From Corynebacterium nuruki S6-4 (GTDB taxonomy: Bacteria > Actinomycetota > Actinomycetes > Mycobacteriales > Mycobacteriaceae): a DNA stretch of 64,000 nucleotides. The stretch lies in NCBI RefSeq assembly GCF_007970465.1, contig NZ_CP042429.1:1240001-1304000 (forward strand). The letters are read 5' to 3'. Below the pieces are notes generated by a model. That model did not search any database, was not told the DNA's origin, and saw only the letters and a list, made by a program, of their open reading frames with translations. A program made the position numbers and the translations under genes. Every line of letters begins with the position of its first letter. Position 1 is the first letter of the stretch. Shown here piece by piece: positions 20,031-29,594 of this stretch.

Positions 20031-22676
20031 ATGAGCCAGCTCCCGCACACCACCGGCGTCCTCCGGGGCGTCCCGGACCGCATCCTCGCACTCACCCCGG
20101 GTGACGGTCTGCTCATCGTCCTCTCCGGACCGGCCGGGTCCGGAAAATCCCGGTCCGCCCGGGAGCTCGCGGCATCCCTGCCCGGCTGGACCGCGGTCCG
20201 GGTCGCCGCCCTCGCCTGGGAGAAGGACGTGCCCTCGTCGCTGGCGCAGCATGTCGCCCAGGTCGCCGGTGCGCCCGGCGCGCTGCGCCGCGGTCTGGAC
20301 ACCCCGGGCAAGTCCACCGCACTCATCATCGATGACGCCCACTGGGCGGACCGGGAATCGCTGCACTCTCTTGTCCAGCAGTCCCGCCGGATGCACTACG
20401 GACGCCTGGCGCTCATCCTCACCTGCGCGGACAGTGCCCGGGACGAGGCGGAGAACGACCTGGACACGGTCCGCAGTCTCGCGGACCTCACCGTCACCAT
20501 CCCGCCGCTGTCGGTGCCGGAGATCCAGGGCTTCGTGCAGTCCGAGGCCGGCGTCCGGCTGGATCTCATGACGGTGCAGCAGGTCTCCCGGGCCACCGGC
20601 GGACGCCCGGGGCGGATCCGCGACCTGCTGTCCGCGGTGCCGCCGGAACACTGGACCGGGCACAGTCCCTCCCTGCCGGTGCCGGCGGTCTGGCGCAGCA
20701 GCTTCGACCGGCGTACCACCGGACTCTCGGCGGCCGGACGCCGCGCGCTCGATGTCGTCGGTGTCTTCACCGACGAGGCGCCGCTGCCGGTGGTCCTGCC
20801 GCTGACCGACGACGACGGACTCTCGGAGGCGACGGAGGCCGGGCTCCTCATGATCCAGCAGTCCGGCCGGTGGCCGTGCCTGGTCTTCTGTGACCCGGCG
20901 GACCGGCAGGTGGTGCGGTCCCGGCAGTCACTGCAGATGCTCGCCGGCCTGCACCGCCGGATCGCGGAGGTCTTCCGGGACCACGGCGACGAGGGGGCGG
21001 CTCTCGAGCACGCCGCCGTCGCCGACGCCCTGACCGGCGCACCCGGGACCGCCGGGCTCCTCACCCACGCCGACGGTCTCGCCCGGCGCGGCCTGTGGCG
21101 GGACGCCGCCCGGCAGTACCAGCTCGCGGCGACCCTCGAGCCCCGGGAGTCGGTGTCCCGGCAGCACCAGGTCTCGGCGATCGAGGCGCTCATCTCCGCC
21201 TCCGACATTCCGGCGGCGTCCCTGCTGGCATCCTCACTCGACCGGGGTCGGCGCTCCGCCCACCAGGATTCGATGCTCGGCTACCTCGCCCTCCACGAGG
21301 GCCGCCGGACCGAGACGGTGGGACTGCTCACCAGTGCCGCCGACGAGATCCTCGGTGCCGACCGGGACCGGAGGCCGGACAGGACCGACCCGGCGCCGGG
21401 GAAGCTGGCGTCCCGCCAGGTGCTGCTCAATCTCGTCGAGTGGGACATCCCCGAGCTGGTGCGCTGGGCGGGCCGGGCGGACCGGTGGTCGACGGAGAAG
21501 TCCGGGGACCGCATCGAGTCCGCCGCCATCGGCCTCATCGGGCGCGCGGCGATCTCCGGTGAGCTGCCCGAGGACAGCGTCCCCGCCGGGGAAAGTCCGG
21601 TCCAGGCGGACCGCCGGGACATGGCGATGGGGTGGCTGAACCTCGTGCACGACGATCCGTTGTCCGCACGGCAACGGCTGCGCATCCGGTCCACCGAGGA
21701 GGGCTCCGAACGGATCGCGCTGTGGAAGGACGCCTGGTTCGCCCGGACCGCGTTCCTGCTCGGCGATTTCGCCGGGGCGGACGCCGCGGTGGAACGCGGC
21801 CTCGACCGGTCCGAACGCTACGGCATCCGGTTCATCGAGCCGATCCTGCTGTGGAGCGCCGTGCAGGCCGCGCACCTGCGCGGCGACACGGCACTGGCCG
21901 CGCAGTATTCGGCGCGGATCGGGGTGAGCCGGGATTCCTTCGTCATCCAGCGCATCCCCTCGGCGATGAGCCGGATGCTGATGGCCTACAACTCCGGCGA
22001 ACTCGTCACGGCGGCGCGGGCCGGTGAGGAACTCGTCGAGATGAGCGCCGTCACCGACTTCTCACAACCGGGTTTCTGGCCGTGGGAGGACGTCTACGCG
22101 CAGGTCCTGCTGCGGCTCGGGCGTTTCGAGGACGCCGACCGGGTCATCACCGGGGCCGAGGAGACCGCGACGGCGTCCGGACTGGCCTCGCTGCAGGCGA
22201 AGCTGCTGGTCCCCCGCGGGAACCTGCTGCTGCACCGGGGTGAGCCGGAGAAAGGGATCCGGTGCCTGGACGAGGCGGTCGAGGCGATCACCCCGCTGGG
22301 CATGCCCGCCTACGAGGGCCGGATCCTCTACGAGTACGGGCAGATCCTGCGCCGGCTCGGACAGCGACGGTGGGCCGACGACATCTTCAGCCGTGCCTCG
22401 GAGACGTTCGCGGCGATGGGTGCCCGGCATTTCGTCACCCTGTGCGACCGGGAACGGCGGGCCGGCGGGCTCGGACCGCGCCGGACCCGGCCCGGCGACC
22501 TCACGCCGCAGGAGGAGCAGATCGCCGGGGTCGTGGCGACCGGCGCGACGAACCGGGAGGTCGCCCGCGAACTCTTCCTGTCCACGAAGACGGTCGAGTA
22601 CCACCTCACCCGGATCTTCCGGAAGCTGGAGATCCGCAACCGCGGTGAAGTCGCCGCGGCGCTCGGTCGGCGGTGA
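20031..22676 (+). CDS. benR: large ATP-binding LuxR-type (LAL) regulator, BenR-like
   Basis: 881 residues. Walker A SGPAGSGKSRSARE and Walker B LIIDDAHWAD mark an N-terminal STAND-type ATPase. A long helical, TPR-like middle follows, and the C-terminal ~60 residues form a LuxR helix-turn-helix (LTPQEEQIA ... TNREVARELFLSTKTVEYH). Position directly after benD and size match the BenR activator known from C. glutamicum. A TAGCCT box at 20016-20021 lies 9 bases before the ATG. A second protein of the same architecture is at 25168-27840, with nearly the same DNA-binding helix. CCCTAG boxes are the proposed target. Confidence 0.85.
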   Translation: MSQLPHTTGVLRGVPDRILALTPGDGLLIVLSGPAGSGKSRSARELAASLPGWTAVRVAALAWEKDVPSSLAQHVAQVAGAPGALRRGLDTPGKSTALIIDDAHWADRESLHSLVQQSRRMHYGRLALILTCADSARDEAENDLDTVRSLADLTVTIPPLSVPEIQGFVQSEAGVRLDLMTVQQVSRATGGRPGRIRDLLSAVPPEHWTGHSPSLPVPAVWRSSFDRRTTGLSAAGRRALDVVGVFTDEAPLPVVLPLTDDDGLSEATEAGLLMIQQSGRWPCLVFCDPADRQVVRSRQSLQMLAGLHRRIAEVFRDHGDEGAALEHAAVADALTGAPGTAGLLTHADGLARRGLWRDAARQYQLAATLEPRESVSRQHQVSAIEALISASDIPAASLLASSLDRGRRSAHQDSMLGYLALHEGRRTETVGLLTSAADEILGADRDRRPDRTDPAPGKLASRQVLLNLVEWDIPELVRWAGRADRWSTEKSGDRIESAAIGLIGRAAISGELPEDSVPAGESPVQADRRDMAMGWLNLVHDDPLSARQRLRIRSTEEGSERIALWKDAWFARTAFLLGDFAGADAAVERGLDRSERYGIRFIEPILLWSAVQAAHLRGDTALAAQYSARIGVSRDSFVIQRIPSAMSRMLMAYNSGELVTAARAGEELVEMSAVTDFSQPGFWPWEDVYAQVLLRLGRFEDADRVITGAEETATASGLASLQAKLLVPRGNLLLHRGEPEKGIRCLDEAVEAITPLGMPAYEGRILYEYGQILRRLGQRRWADDIFSRASETFAAMGARHFVTLCDRERRAGGLGPRRTRPGDLTPQEEQIAGVVATGATNREVARELFLSTKTVEYHLTRIFRKLEIRNRGEVAAALGRR

Positions 22677-22732
22677 GGGCGGCACAGTTCGTAGAGTGAA
22701 ATTTCTTCATGTTTTCCGCGCAGATACGGTAA

Positions 22733-22748
22733 CGTGATACGCACCACA
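22733..22748. promoter_or_regulatory. putative CRP/GlxR site upstream of the IclR gene
   Basis: CGTGA-TACGCA-CCACA is a two-mismatch fit to TGTGA-N6-TCACA, 58 bases before the GTG start and next to the IclR-type palindrome. Confidence 0.35.
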
Positions 22749-22754
22749 AATACA

Positions 22755-22775
22755 GGTGTTCGACCAGCGAACACC
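22755..22775. promoter_or_regulatory. IclR-type palindromic operator
   Basis: Perfect 8-bp arms GGTGTTCG and CGAACACC separated by 5 bases, 30 bases before the IclR start. This is the best-formed member of a GTTC-N7-GAAC family of sites in the window, so autoregulation is likely. Confidence 0.6.
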
Positions 22776-22805
22776 CCCCCACCACCACAGCGGAGGCACA
22801 CCACC

Positions 22806-23594
22806 GTGACCCAGACAGCAACCGGACAGAACCAGGTCAAGAGCTTCGCCCGCGGCCTCGACGTCATCCGGTCCTTCTCCGGAAGCCGGCCCCGGCAGTC
22901 GCTCACCGAGGTCGCCGAGGCGACCGGACTCGCCCCAGCAACCGCCCGCCGGTCCCTCCACACCCTCATCTCCGTCGGCTACGCGGGCACTGACGGGCGG
23001 GACTACTGGCTCACCCCGCGGATCCTCGATCTGGGTTTCAGCTACCTGTCCTCCCAACCGCTCACCGCGATCGCCCAGCCCCACCTCGAACGACTCTCCC
23101 ACACCGTCGGCGAATCGAGTTCGCTGTCCGTGCTCGACGGCACGGACATCGTCTACGTCAACCGGATCGCCGTCCGGCGCATCATGACGGTCGCCATCAC
23201 CCTCGGCACCCGATTCCCCGCCCACGCCACGTCCATGGGGCGGATGATCCTCGCCGGCATGACCCCCGACGAGCTGGACACCCATCTCGACGACGTCGAC
23301 TGCCGCAGACTCACCCCGAACTCGGTGACCTCGCACGGCCAACTGAAGAAGGTCGTCCGGACGGCCCGGGACCAGGGCTGGTGCGTGGTCGACCAGGAGC
23401 TCGAACCCGGTCTCCGGTCGGTCGCCGCCCCGGTGCGGGATGCGACGGGCCGGACCGTCGCCGCGATCAACGTCTCCACCCAGACCGCGATCCATCCGCT
23501 GGACAGTGTCCACCGGACATTCCTGCCCGCGGTCATCGAGACCGCCCAGAACATTTCCGCCGATTACGCCGCGGCCTACCGCAGCATCGCCTGA
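22806..23594 (+). CDS. IclR-family transcriptional regulator (PcaR/PcaU-like paralogue)
   Basis: 262 residues from the GTG at 22806, with AGCGGAGG upstream. The N-terminal winged helix (SLTEVAEATGLAPATARRSLHTL) and the IclR effector domain are close to those of the second IclR protein at 32952-33728 throughout, for example GFSYLSSQPL and DQELEPGLRSVAAPVR are shared word for word. It lies between benR and benE, where C. glutamicum has benK as I recall. The palindrome at 22755-22775 suggests autoregulation, and a further site lies upstream of benE. Confidence 0.88.
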   Translation: MTQTATGQNQVKSFARGLDVIRSFSGSRPRQSLTEVAEATGLAPATARRSLHTLISVGYAGTDGRDYWLTPRILDLGFSYLSSQPLTAIAQPHLERLSHTVGESSSLSVLDGTDIVYVNRIAVRRIMTVAITLGTRFPAHATSMGRMILAGMTPDELDTHLDDVDCRRLTPNSVTSHGQLKKVVRTARDQGWCVVDQELEPGLRSVAAPVRDATGRTVAAINVSTQTAIHPLDSVHRTFLPAVIETAQNISADYAAAYRSIA

Positions 23595-23776
23595 GCGCGG
23601 CGCCGCGGGAAATACGGAATCATCAGCCGGAGGGGGCCGGCGATATTGTCATGCGCTTTTCATCCGACGAATTGAACACCCCGGGAAAACCCTGACATTC
23701 CCCCAGGGTAACCCATTCACGGAAAGAAATTCTGAGCACGCGCAATAAGGCGTACCTCATTCGCAGGACCGGAGAC

Positions 23777-23812
23777 TTCGTGAAATACGGGAAATTCGTG
23801 GAATACCGGATA
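23777..23812. repeat. 18-bp imperfect tandem repeats upstream of benE
   Basis: TTCGTGAAATACGGGAAA (23777-23794) is followed at once by TTCGTGGAATACCGGATA (23795-23812). Weaker copies beginning TTCTGTGG and TTCTTTCGG follow at similar spacing. They could be iterated regulator sites. Confidence 0.6.
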
Positions 23813-23869
23813 ATTCTGTGGTTTTCCGCCAATTCTTTCGGTACGGTGACGTTCACGAGACAAAACATT

Positions 23870-23884
23870 GTTCGCATAACGCAC
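23870..23884. promoter_or_regulatory. IclR-type site overlapping the benE leader
   Basis: GTTCGCATAACGCAC lies 16 bases before the benE ATG. From memory the Acinetobacter PcaU/PcaR motif is close to GTTCGATAATCGCAC, which differs at two positions. Its position would suit repression. Confidence 0.45.
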
Positions 23885-23900
23885 AATTACGGAGGAATGT

Positions 23901-25163
23901 ATGACCACGACAGAGAACCGGCCCGCAACCGGAACCGCCCGAAGATTTCCCCGCCTCGCCGTCGAGAACTCCCGGCACGTCCCACCGCGGCTCACCGACA
24001 TCGCCCGCGACCTCTCCCCCACCACCGTCGGCAACGGTCTGGTGGCCCTGATCTTCTCCGCCTCCGGCCCGGTCGCGGTCATCCTCACCGCCGCCGCCCG
24101 CGGCAACCTCTCCGAGACCGAGCTGTCCTCCTGGTTGTTCGCCACGTTCCTCGGCAACGGACTGCTCACGGTGTTCATGACCCTGCGCTACCGCACGCCG
24201 CTGGCCTTCTTCTGGACCATCCCCGGCACCGTGCTCGCCGGGGACGCTCTGACGCACATGTCCTTCGGCGAGGTGATCGGCGCCTATCTGCTCACCGGCG
24301 TCCTGGTCTTCCTGCTCGGCTGGTCCGGACTGGCGGCACGGATCATGGCCGCCATCCCGCTGCCGGTCATCATGGCGATGGTCGCCGGCCTGTTCCTCCG
24401 GTTCGGCCTCGACCTCGTCTCCGCCACCGGCGACGATCCGCTGCTCGGCGTGGTGATGATCGTCGTCTTCCTCGGTCTCACCGCCGTCCCCCGGGTCGCC
24501 GCATTCGTCCCGCCGGTCGTCGCGACCGCCGTGGTCGGCGTCCTCGTCGCCCTCGCCACCGGGGCCGTCGGTGACCTGTCCCTGCCCGAGGGGTTCCTCG
24601 CCCACCCGACCGTCACCGCACCGGAGTTCTCGGCCGGCGCACTCGCCGAACTCGTCCTCCCGCTCGCCGTCACCGTGGTGGTCGTCCAGAACGGCCAGGG
24701 TGAGGCGGTGCTCACCGCGGCCGGCCATCACCCGCCGGTCAACGCGGCGGCGACGGCCAGTGGACTGGCCACCATCCCGTTCGGGCTCCTCGGCGCCGCC
24801 CCGACCTGCCTGACCGGGCCCACCAACGCCCTGCTGGTGACGAGCGGACGCCGCAGGGCCCAGTACACCGCAGCGCTGGTGTGCGGCGGCGCGGCGGTCC
24901 TCGTCGGCCTGTTCTCCCCCGCCTTCGTCGCCGCGGTCTCCGCCACCCCCACCGCCTTCATCGCGGTCCTCGCCGGACTGGCGATGCTCACCCCGCTGAA
25001 GAACGCCTTCCTCACCAGTTTCTCCGGCACCTTCTCCACCGGCGCCCTGGCCTGCCTCCTGGTCACCTTCTCCGACATCACCATTCTCGGGGTCACCGCC
25101 CCGTTCTGGGGCATCGTCGTCGGGATGGCCGTCAGCGCCGTGGTCGACCGGACGCCGCGCTGA
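23901..25163 (+). CDS. benE: benzoate:H+ symporter, BenE family
   Basis: 420 residues with about 12 hydrophobic segments. Family marks are the start region PPRLTDIARDLSPTTVGNGLVALIFSASGP, FLGNGLLTVFMTLRYRTPLAFFWTIPGT, and FGLLGAAPTCLTGPTNAL in the C-terminal half. It imports benzoate for BenABCD. GGAGG precedes the ATG. It converges on the LuxR-type gene at 25168 with only 4 bases between stops. Confidence 0.93.
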   Translation: MTTTENRPATGTARRFPRLAVENSRHVPPRLTDIARDLSPTTVGNGLVALIFSASGPVAVILTAAARGNLSETELSSWLFATFLGNGLLTVFMTLRYRTPLAFFWTIPGTVLAGDALTHMSFGEVIGAYLLTGVLVFLLGWSGLAARIMAAIPLPVIMAMVAGLFLRFGLDLVSATGDDPLLGVVMIVVFLGLTAVPRVAAFVPPVVATAVVGVLVALATGAVGDLSLPEGFLAHPTVTAPEFSAGALAELVLPLAVTVVVVQNGQGEAVLTAAGHHPPVNAAATASGLATIPFGLLGAAPTCLTGPTNALLVTSGRRRAQYTAALVCGGAAVLVGLFSPAFVAAVSATPTAFIAVLAGLAMLTPLKNAFLTSFSGTFSTGALACLLVTFSDITILGVTAPFWGIVVGMAVSAVVDRTPR

Positions 25164-25167
25164 CCGG

Positions 25168-27840
25168 TCACTCCCCGCCGAGGACGTCGGCGAGCTCGCT
25201 GCGGCGGGCAATCGACAGCTTCCGGAAGATCCGGGTGAGGTGGTACTCGACCGTCTTCGGGGAGACGAACAGTTCCGCGGACACCTCCCGGTTGGTGGCC
25301 CCGGCCGCCACCAGCTTCGCGATCTGCTGCTCCTGCGGGCTGAGTTCACCGGCACTGCCCTGACGGGCCCCCACCCCGCCGGCCCGGCGCTCCCGGACGG
25401 TCAGGTCCACCATCCTCGTCGCCCCCATCGCGCTGAAGATCGACTGTGCCTTCCCGAACAGGATGTCCGCGTCCCGCCGCCGGCCCAGCCGGCGCAGCAG
25501 CTGCCCGTACTCGAGGTCGATCCTGCCCTCGTAGAACGGCATGCCCAGCCGTGCCACCGTGTCGGACGCCTCCGCCAGCGCATCGAGCCCCTCGTCGGTC
25601 CGCCCCTGCTGGATCAGGATGTTCCCCCGCGGCAGGAGCAGCCGGGCGCGTACCGAGTCGATCCCGGATTCGGCCGCGCGTTCCTCGGCCTCGGCGAGGA
25701 ACCCGTCGGCCTCCGCCACCCGGCCCAGCCGGACCAGTACCTGACTGTAGACGTCCTCCCAGAGCCAGAAGCCGGGCTGCGAGATATTGGTCTCCTCCCG
25801 CAGGGTGCACAGCGCCTGCCCCGCCCGCTCCGCGCCCGCGAGGTCGCCGTTGCCGTGGGCGATGACCAGCCGGGCCATCTCCGCGGGGATGCGCTGGATC
25901 ATGAAGGCGTCGCTGCCGACGCCCAGCTGCGACAGATAGTGCCGGCACAGCTCCGGGCGGCCCTGCAGGTCCGCCGCCTCCGCGGCCGTCCACAGCAGCA
26001 GTGGTTCAAGGAAGGCGATGCCGAGCCGGTGGGCGCGCTCCAGACCCAGTTCCGCCGCGCGCCGCGCCTCCTCGACCTTCCCGAGGACGAGCGTGGTGCG
26101 GGCGAGCCAGGCGTCCTTCCACAGGATGGTCCGTTCGGTGACGTCCAGATGGGACCGGGCGCTCAGCCGCTGGTACGCGGTCAGCGGATCATCGAAGATC
26201 AGGCTCACCCAGCCGACCGCCACATCACGGCTCTCCGTCTGCGCGAGGTCCTCCCCGGCCGCCGCGACGTCGAGGCGGGGCCGGCCCGAGAGCGCCGAGC
26301 GGCCGACCATCGCGATCGCCGCGGACTCGATCCGGTCACCCGAGGTGTACGGGGAGCGACGTTCGGACAGTTCCGCCCACCGCACCAGTGAGGGAATGTT
26401 CCACTCCACCAGGCACAGCAGGATCTGCCGGGCGGCCAGCCGGGCGATGTCACCGTCGGCGACAGCGCGCCCGCCGGACATCAGCGCGTCCGAGGCCCGG
26501 GACAGCAGGCCGACGGCCTCGCTGCGGCGGCCCTCGTGGATCGCGAGGTACCCCAGCATCGAATCCTGCTGCGGTGACCGACGGCCCCGGTCCAGGGAAC
26601 CGGCCTGCGCGACCGCCTCGGGGATGTCCGCCGCCGCCAGCAGCGCCTCGACGGCGGCGAGCTGGAGCCGCGCCGCCGTCCCCTGGTCCGGCTCCACCGT
26701 GGCCGCCAGCCGGAACATCCGTGACGACGCCCGCCACAGCCCCTGGTAGCCGAGGTCCTCGGCGTAGGTCGCCACCTCCCGGGTGTCGACCTCCCCGGTC
26801 GCAGACCTGGCCAGCGTGAGATGGAGCAGCGCCTCCTCCCCGTCGCCGCGTTCCTCGAAGACCTGCGCCGCCCGCCGGTGGATGTCCGCGCCGACCTCCG
26901 GGGAGACCTGGCCCGCCACCACGTGCCGGTCGGCACCGTCGACCAGGTCCACGTACTCCCGGCTGCCGGAGCCGACCACCCGGAGGACGCCGGCCGTCAC
27001 CGCCGCGGACACCGCCGCGAGCGCGTGCCCCGGTCCGGTGTACCCGCCGCACACCTGCCGGACGACCGCGAACGGCACCTCCCGGCCGAGGACCGCGGTC
27101 ACGGTCACCGCCGTCCGGGCGTTGTCGTCGAGGTCCCGCAGTTTCTGCAGTGTCCGGGCCCGCCAGAGTTCAGGGACGGGAACCACCGGGTCCACGGCGC
27201 TCCAGTGGTCGGCGGGGACCGCGGACACGAGTTCCCGGAGCCGGCCCGGCCGGCCGTCGGTGCAGTCCGCCACCCGGCGCAGTGTGGTCGCCCCGAGCTG
27301 CACCCCCACCTCGTTCTGCAGGACGGCGCGGATGTCGTCGGTGGACAGCGGCGGGACGGTGACCGTCAGATCCGCCACCGCGCGGATCTCCGCCAGCACC
27401 GCGGAGAGGTCCGGCATCACCTCCGCGGCGCACGTCAGGACCAGGGCGCACCGGCCCCGGCGCATCCGGAGCACCAGTGAGGTCAGGTCACGCAACGAGG
27501 CGGCGTCCGCCCAGTGCGCGTCGTCGACGATGAGGAGGGTGGACCCGTCCTTCGTGTCGATGCGGCGTCCCAGGTCCGCACCGTGTCCGAGGTGGTCGCG
27601 GACGCAGTCGAGCAGGCGGCCCTCATCCCCGGACTCCCAGGGCAGCGCCCGGACCCGGACCGTGGTCCACCCCGGCAACGCGGCGGCGATCTCCCGGGCC
27701 ACCGTCGTCTTCCCCGAGCCGGCGGGGCCGGTCACCAGGACCACCGTGCCGCCCGGGGTCGGGAGAGATCCGACGAGCTCCGGGATCCCCCACAGGGCCC
27801 GGCGGGGTCCGGCGAACAGTCCCCGGTCAGTCAATGTCAT
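25168..27840 (-). CDS. large ATP-binding LuxR-type (LAL) regulator, second copy
   Basis: 890 residues with the same plan as BenR at 20031-22676: Walker A TGPAGSGKTTVAREI, Walker B LIVDDAHWAD, long helical middle, C-terminal LuxR domain (LSPQEQQIAKLV ... TNREVSAELFVSPKTVEYH). The recognition segment KTVEYHLTRIFRKL is identical in the two proteins, so they may read the same operator. It is 103 bases upstream of the HpaB/PheA-type monooxygenase stop and in the same direction, downstream in that operon's orientation. It may activate that operon; PcaO of C. glutamicum, a regulator of pcaHG, is another relative. Confidence 0.85.
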   Translation of the reverse strand: MTLTDRGLFAGPRRALWGIPELVGSLPTPGGTVVLVTGPAGSGKTTVAREIAAALPGWTTVRVRALPWESGDEGRLLDCVRDHLGHGADLGRRIDTKDGSTLLIVDDAHWADAASLRDLTSLVLRMRRGRCALVLTCAAEVMPDLSAVLAEIRAVADLTVTVPPLSTDDIRAVLQNEVGVQLGATTLRRVADCTDGRPGRLRELVSAVPADHWSAVDPVVPVPELWRARTLQKLRDLDDNARTAVTVTAVLGREVPFAVVRQVCGGYTGPGHALAAVSAAVTAGVLRVVGSGSREYVDLVDGADRHVVAGQVSPEVGADIHRRAAQVFEERGDGEEALLHLTLARSATGEVDTREVATYAEDLGYQGLWRASSRMFRLAATVEPDQGTAARLQLAAVEALLAAADIPEAVAQAGSLDRGRRSPQQDSMLGYLAIHEGRRSEAVGLLSRASDALMSGGRAVADGDIARLAARQILLCLVEWNIPSLVRWAELSERRSPYTSGDRIESAAIAMVGRSALSGRPRLDVAAAGEDLAQTESRDVAVGWVSLIFDDPLTAYQRLSARSHLDVTERTILWKDAWLARTTLVLGKVEEARRAAELGLERAHRLGIAFLEPLLLWTAAEAADLQGRPELCRHYLSQLGVGSDAFMIQRIPAEMARLVIAHGNGDLAGAERAGQALCTLREETNISQPGFWLWEDVYSQVLVRLGRVAEADGFLAEAEERAAESGIDSVRARLLLPRGNILIQQGRTDEGLDALAEASDTVARLGMPFYEGRIDLEYGQLLRRLGRRRDADILFGKAQSIFSAMGATRMVDLTVRERRAGGVGARQGSAGELSPQEQQIAKLVAAGATNREVSAELFVSPKTVEYHLTRIFRKLSIARRSELADVLGGE

Positions 27841-27943
27841 GTGTGTGCCTCCCGGCGCGCCTGTGGTCCCGTGGTCCCCTTGTGCCGTGACAACGGTCCG
27901 GCACCTGCGCCGTGCGCGGGTGCCGGACCGGGTCGTCGGGCCG

Positions 27944-29527
27944 TTACCGTCCGTTCTTCAGGTAGATGTTCACGTCGTCACCGTTGAACAGGTCCGGTAC
28001 CGTCCAGCCGTCGAGGTTGTACTCGGCCATGCAGTCCTCGACCATACCGTTCATCGAGGCGACCGTACCGTTCTCCTTGGCGTTCATGAGGAGCTCGATC
28101 CGGACGTTCTCGTGGTTGCCGGAGTAGTTGCGCTCGTAGAGCTCGTGCCGGCCGCCGAACTCGCTGCCGATGGAGTCCCAGAGCAGCTTCATCAGCTTCA
28201 CCCGGTCGACGGCCTCGATACCGTTCGAGCCGCGGACGTACTTGTCGAGGTACGGGCGGATCTCCGCGTTCTTGAAGTCGAGTGCACCGGACGGCAGGTA
28301 GATCAGACCGGCCGCGACGTCCTGCTCGATGATCTCCTTGACCCGCGGGTAGCCCTGTGCCATGAACATCCGGTAGGCCAGGCCGTAGTCCATGTTCGGC
28401 AGCAGCGTGCCGTTGGGTCCCTTGTCCGGGTTCAGCATCATGGCGTCCGCGATGCCCCAGAACAGGTTGCGCCAGCCGATCACCTCACCGGCGCGGGCCT
28501 GGACGCCGCGGAAGTCCTGGGTTCCGGCGATCTCCAGCGCCTTGAGCAGCAGGCCGGCGATGAAGTCGAGTTTCACCGCCAGGCGTATGCAGCCCTGGAA
28601 GGTGAACCGCTGGATGAACCCGGTCTTCGGCATGAAGCCGTTGATCTGGTCCGGGTCGCCGTAGGCGAAGACGTTCTCCCAGGGGACGAGGACCTTGTCG
28701 AAGATGAAGATCGCGTCGTTCTCGTCCATCCGGGACGACAGCGGGTAGTCGAACGGGGTCCCGGTCGCCGCCGCGTTCTGGGCGTAGGACGCCCGGGAGA
28801 TGAGCTTCACACCCGGCTGGTCCATGGGGACGGTGCAGATGATCGCGTACTCGGACTTCTTGATCGGCAGTCCGTAGTGGGAGATGAAGTTGTAGTTGGT
28901 GATCGCGGAGCCGGTGGCGACGACCTTCGCGCCCGAGACGATCAGCCCGGCGTCGGTCTCCTTCTCCACCTTCATGAAGACGTCCTTGACCTGGTCCGGC
29001 AGGAGGTGCCGGTCGACCGGGGGGTTGATGATCGCGTGGTTCCAGTACAGGACGCGCTCCTGGGACTCCTTGTACCAGCGCCGGGCGTTCTCCTGGTACG
29101 GGGAGTAGAACTCCGGCATCGACCCGAGGGTCGCGAGGAAGGAGGCCTTGTAGTCCGGGGAGCGGCCGAACCAGCCGTAGCTCATGCGGGCCCACGTCTC
29201 GATCGCGCTGCGGGACTCGCGCAGGTCGTCGATGGACCTCGGCGCTTTGAAGAAGGCGTGGGTCTTGCCGCCGTTACCGGTGTCCGTGTCGGTGAGCAGC
29301 TTGTCGGCGTACGCCGGGTCGTGCATCCCGTCGTACATCCGGGCCACCATGCGCACCGAGTTGCGGAACGCGGGGTGGGTCGTCACGTCGTCGACCCGCT
29401 CGCCGTGGAGATAGATCTCCCGGCCGTCACGCAGCGACTCGATGTACTCGTCGCCGGTCATGGGCATCGTCGGGTTGGCGGGCTTCGTGAGCTCCTCGGT
29501 CTTGCTCACGTATTCCTTTACAGGCAC
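27944..29527 (-). CDS. hpaB: FADH2-dependent aromatic monooxygenase, HpaB/PheA family (phenol or 4-hydroxyphenylacetate hydroxylase)
   Basis: 527 residues. The protein has the acyl-CoA-dehydrogenase-like fold of the HpaB family, with segments such as [17 protein letters not shown], RDKs-type [30 protein letters not shown] and ENVFAYGDP. It hydroxylates a phenolic ring next to the OH using FADH2 from a partner reductase, encoded just upstream. Given catA and no homoprotocatechuate genes nearby, phenol to catechol is the likeliest reaction; the family name does not settle it. The GTG at 29527 has TAGGAG 5 bases upstream; a second GTG at 29512 with AAGGA is an alternative. Confidence 0.85.
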   Translation of the reverse strand: MPVKEYVSKTEELTKPANPTMPMTGDEYIESLRDGREIYLHGERVDDVTTHPAFRNSVRMVARMYDGMHDPAYADKLLTDTDTGNGGKTHAFFKAPRSIDDLRESRSAIETWARMSYGWFGRSPDYKASFLATLGSMPEFYSPYQENARRWYKESQERVLYWNHAIINPPVDRHLLPDQVKDVFMKVEKETDAGLIVSGAKVVATGSAITNYNFISHYGLPIKKSEYAIICTVPMDQPGVKLISRASYAQNAAATGTPFDYPLSSRMDENDAIFIFDKVLVPWENVFAYGDPDQINGFMPKTGFIQRFTFQGCIRLAVKLDFIAGLLLKALEIAGTQDFRGVQARAGEVIGWRNLFWGIADAMMLNPDKGPNGTLLPNMDYGLAYRMFMAQGYPRVKEIIEQDVAAGLIYLPSGALDFKNAEIRPYLDKYVRGSNGIEAVDRVKLMKLLWDSIGSEFGGRHELYERNYSGNHENVRIELLMNAKENGTVASMNGMVEDCMAEYNLDGWTVPDLFNGDDVNIYLKNGR

Positions 29528-29564
29528 AGAAACTCCTACAGTCGTCGTACGGGGTGGTGTGGAT

Positions 29565-29594
29565 GGTGGTTACAGGTGGTTACAGGTGGTCACA
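29565..29594. repeat. three tandem 10-bp repeats between the reductase and monooxygenase genes
   Basis: GGTGGTTACA, GGTGGTTACA, GGTGGTCACA run head to tail, overlapping the stop codon of the reductase gene. No known function. Confidence 0.8.

Larger units (their letters stand above)
23595..23900. promoter_or_regulatory. benE upstream region
   Basis: 306 bases with no gene and clearly AT-richer than its surroundings. It contains an 18-bp near-tandem repeat (23777-23812), an IclR-type site at 23870-23884 and a GGAGG ribosome-binding site just before benE. Confidence 0.6.

Noticed and set aside
23623..23886. Small minus-strand frame in the benE upstream region
   Set aside because: It overlaps the repeats and operator-like sites, has no ribosome-binding site and shows no recognisable domain.
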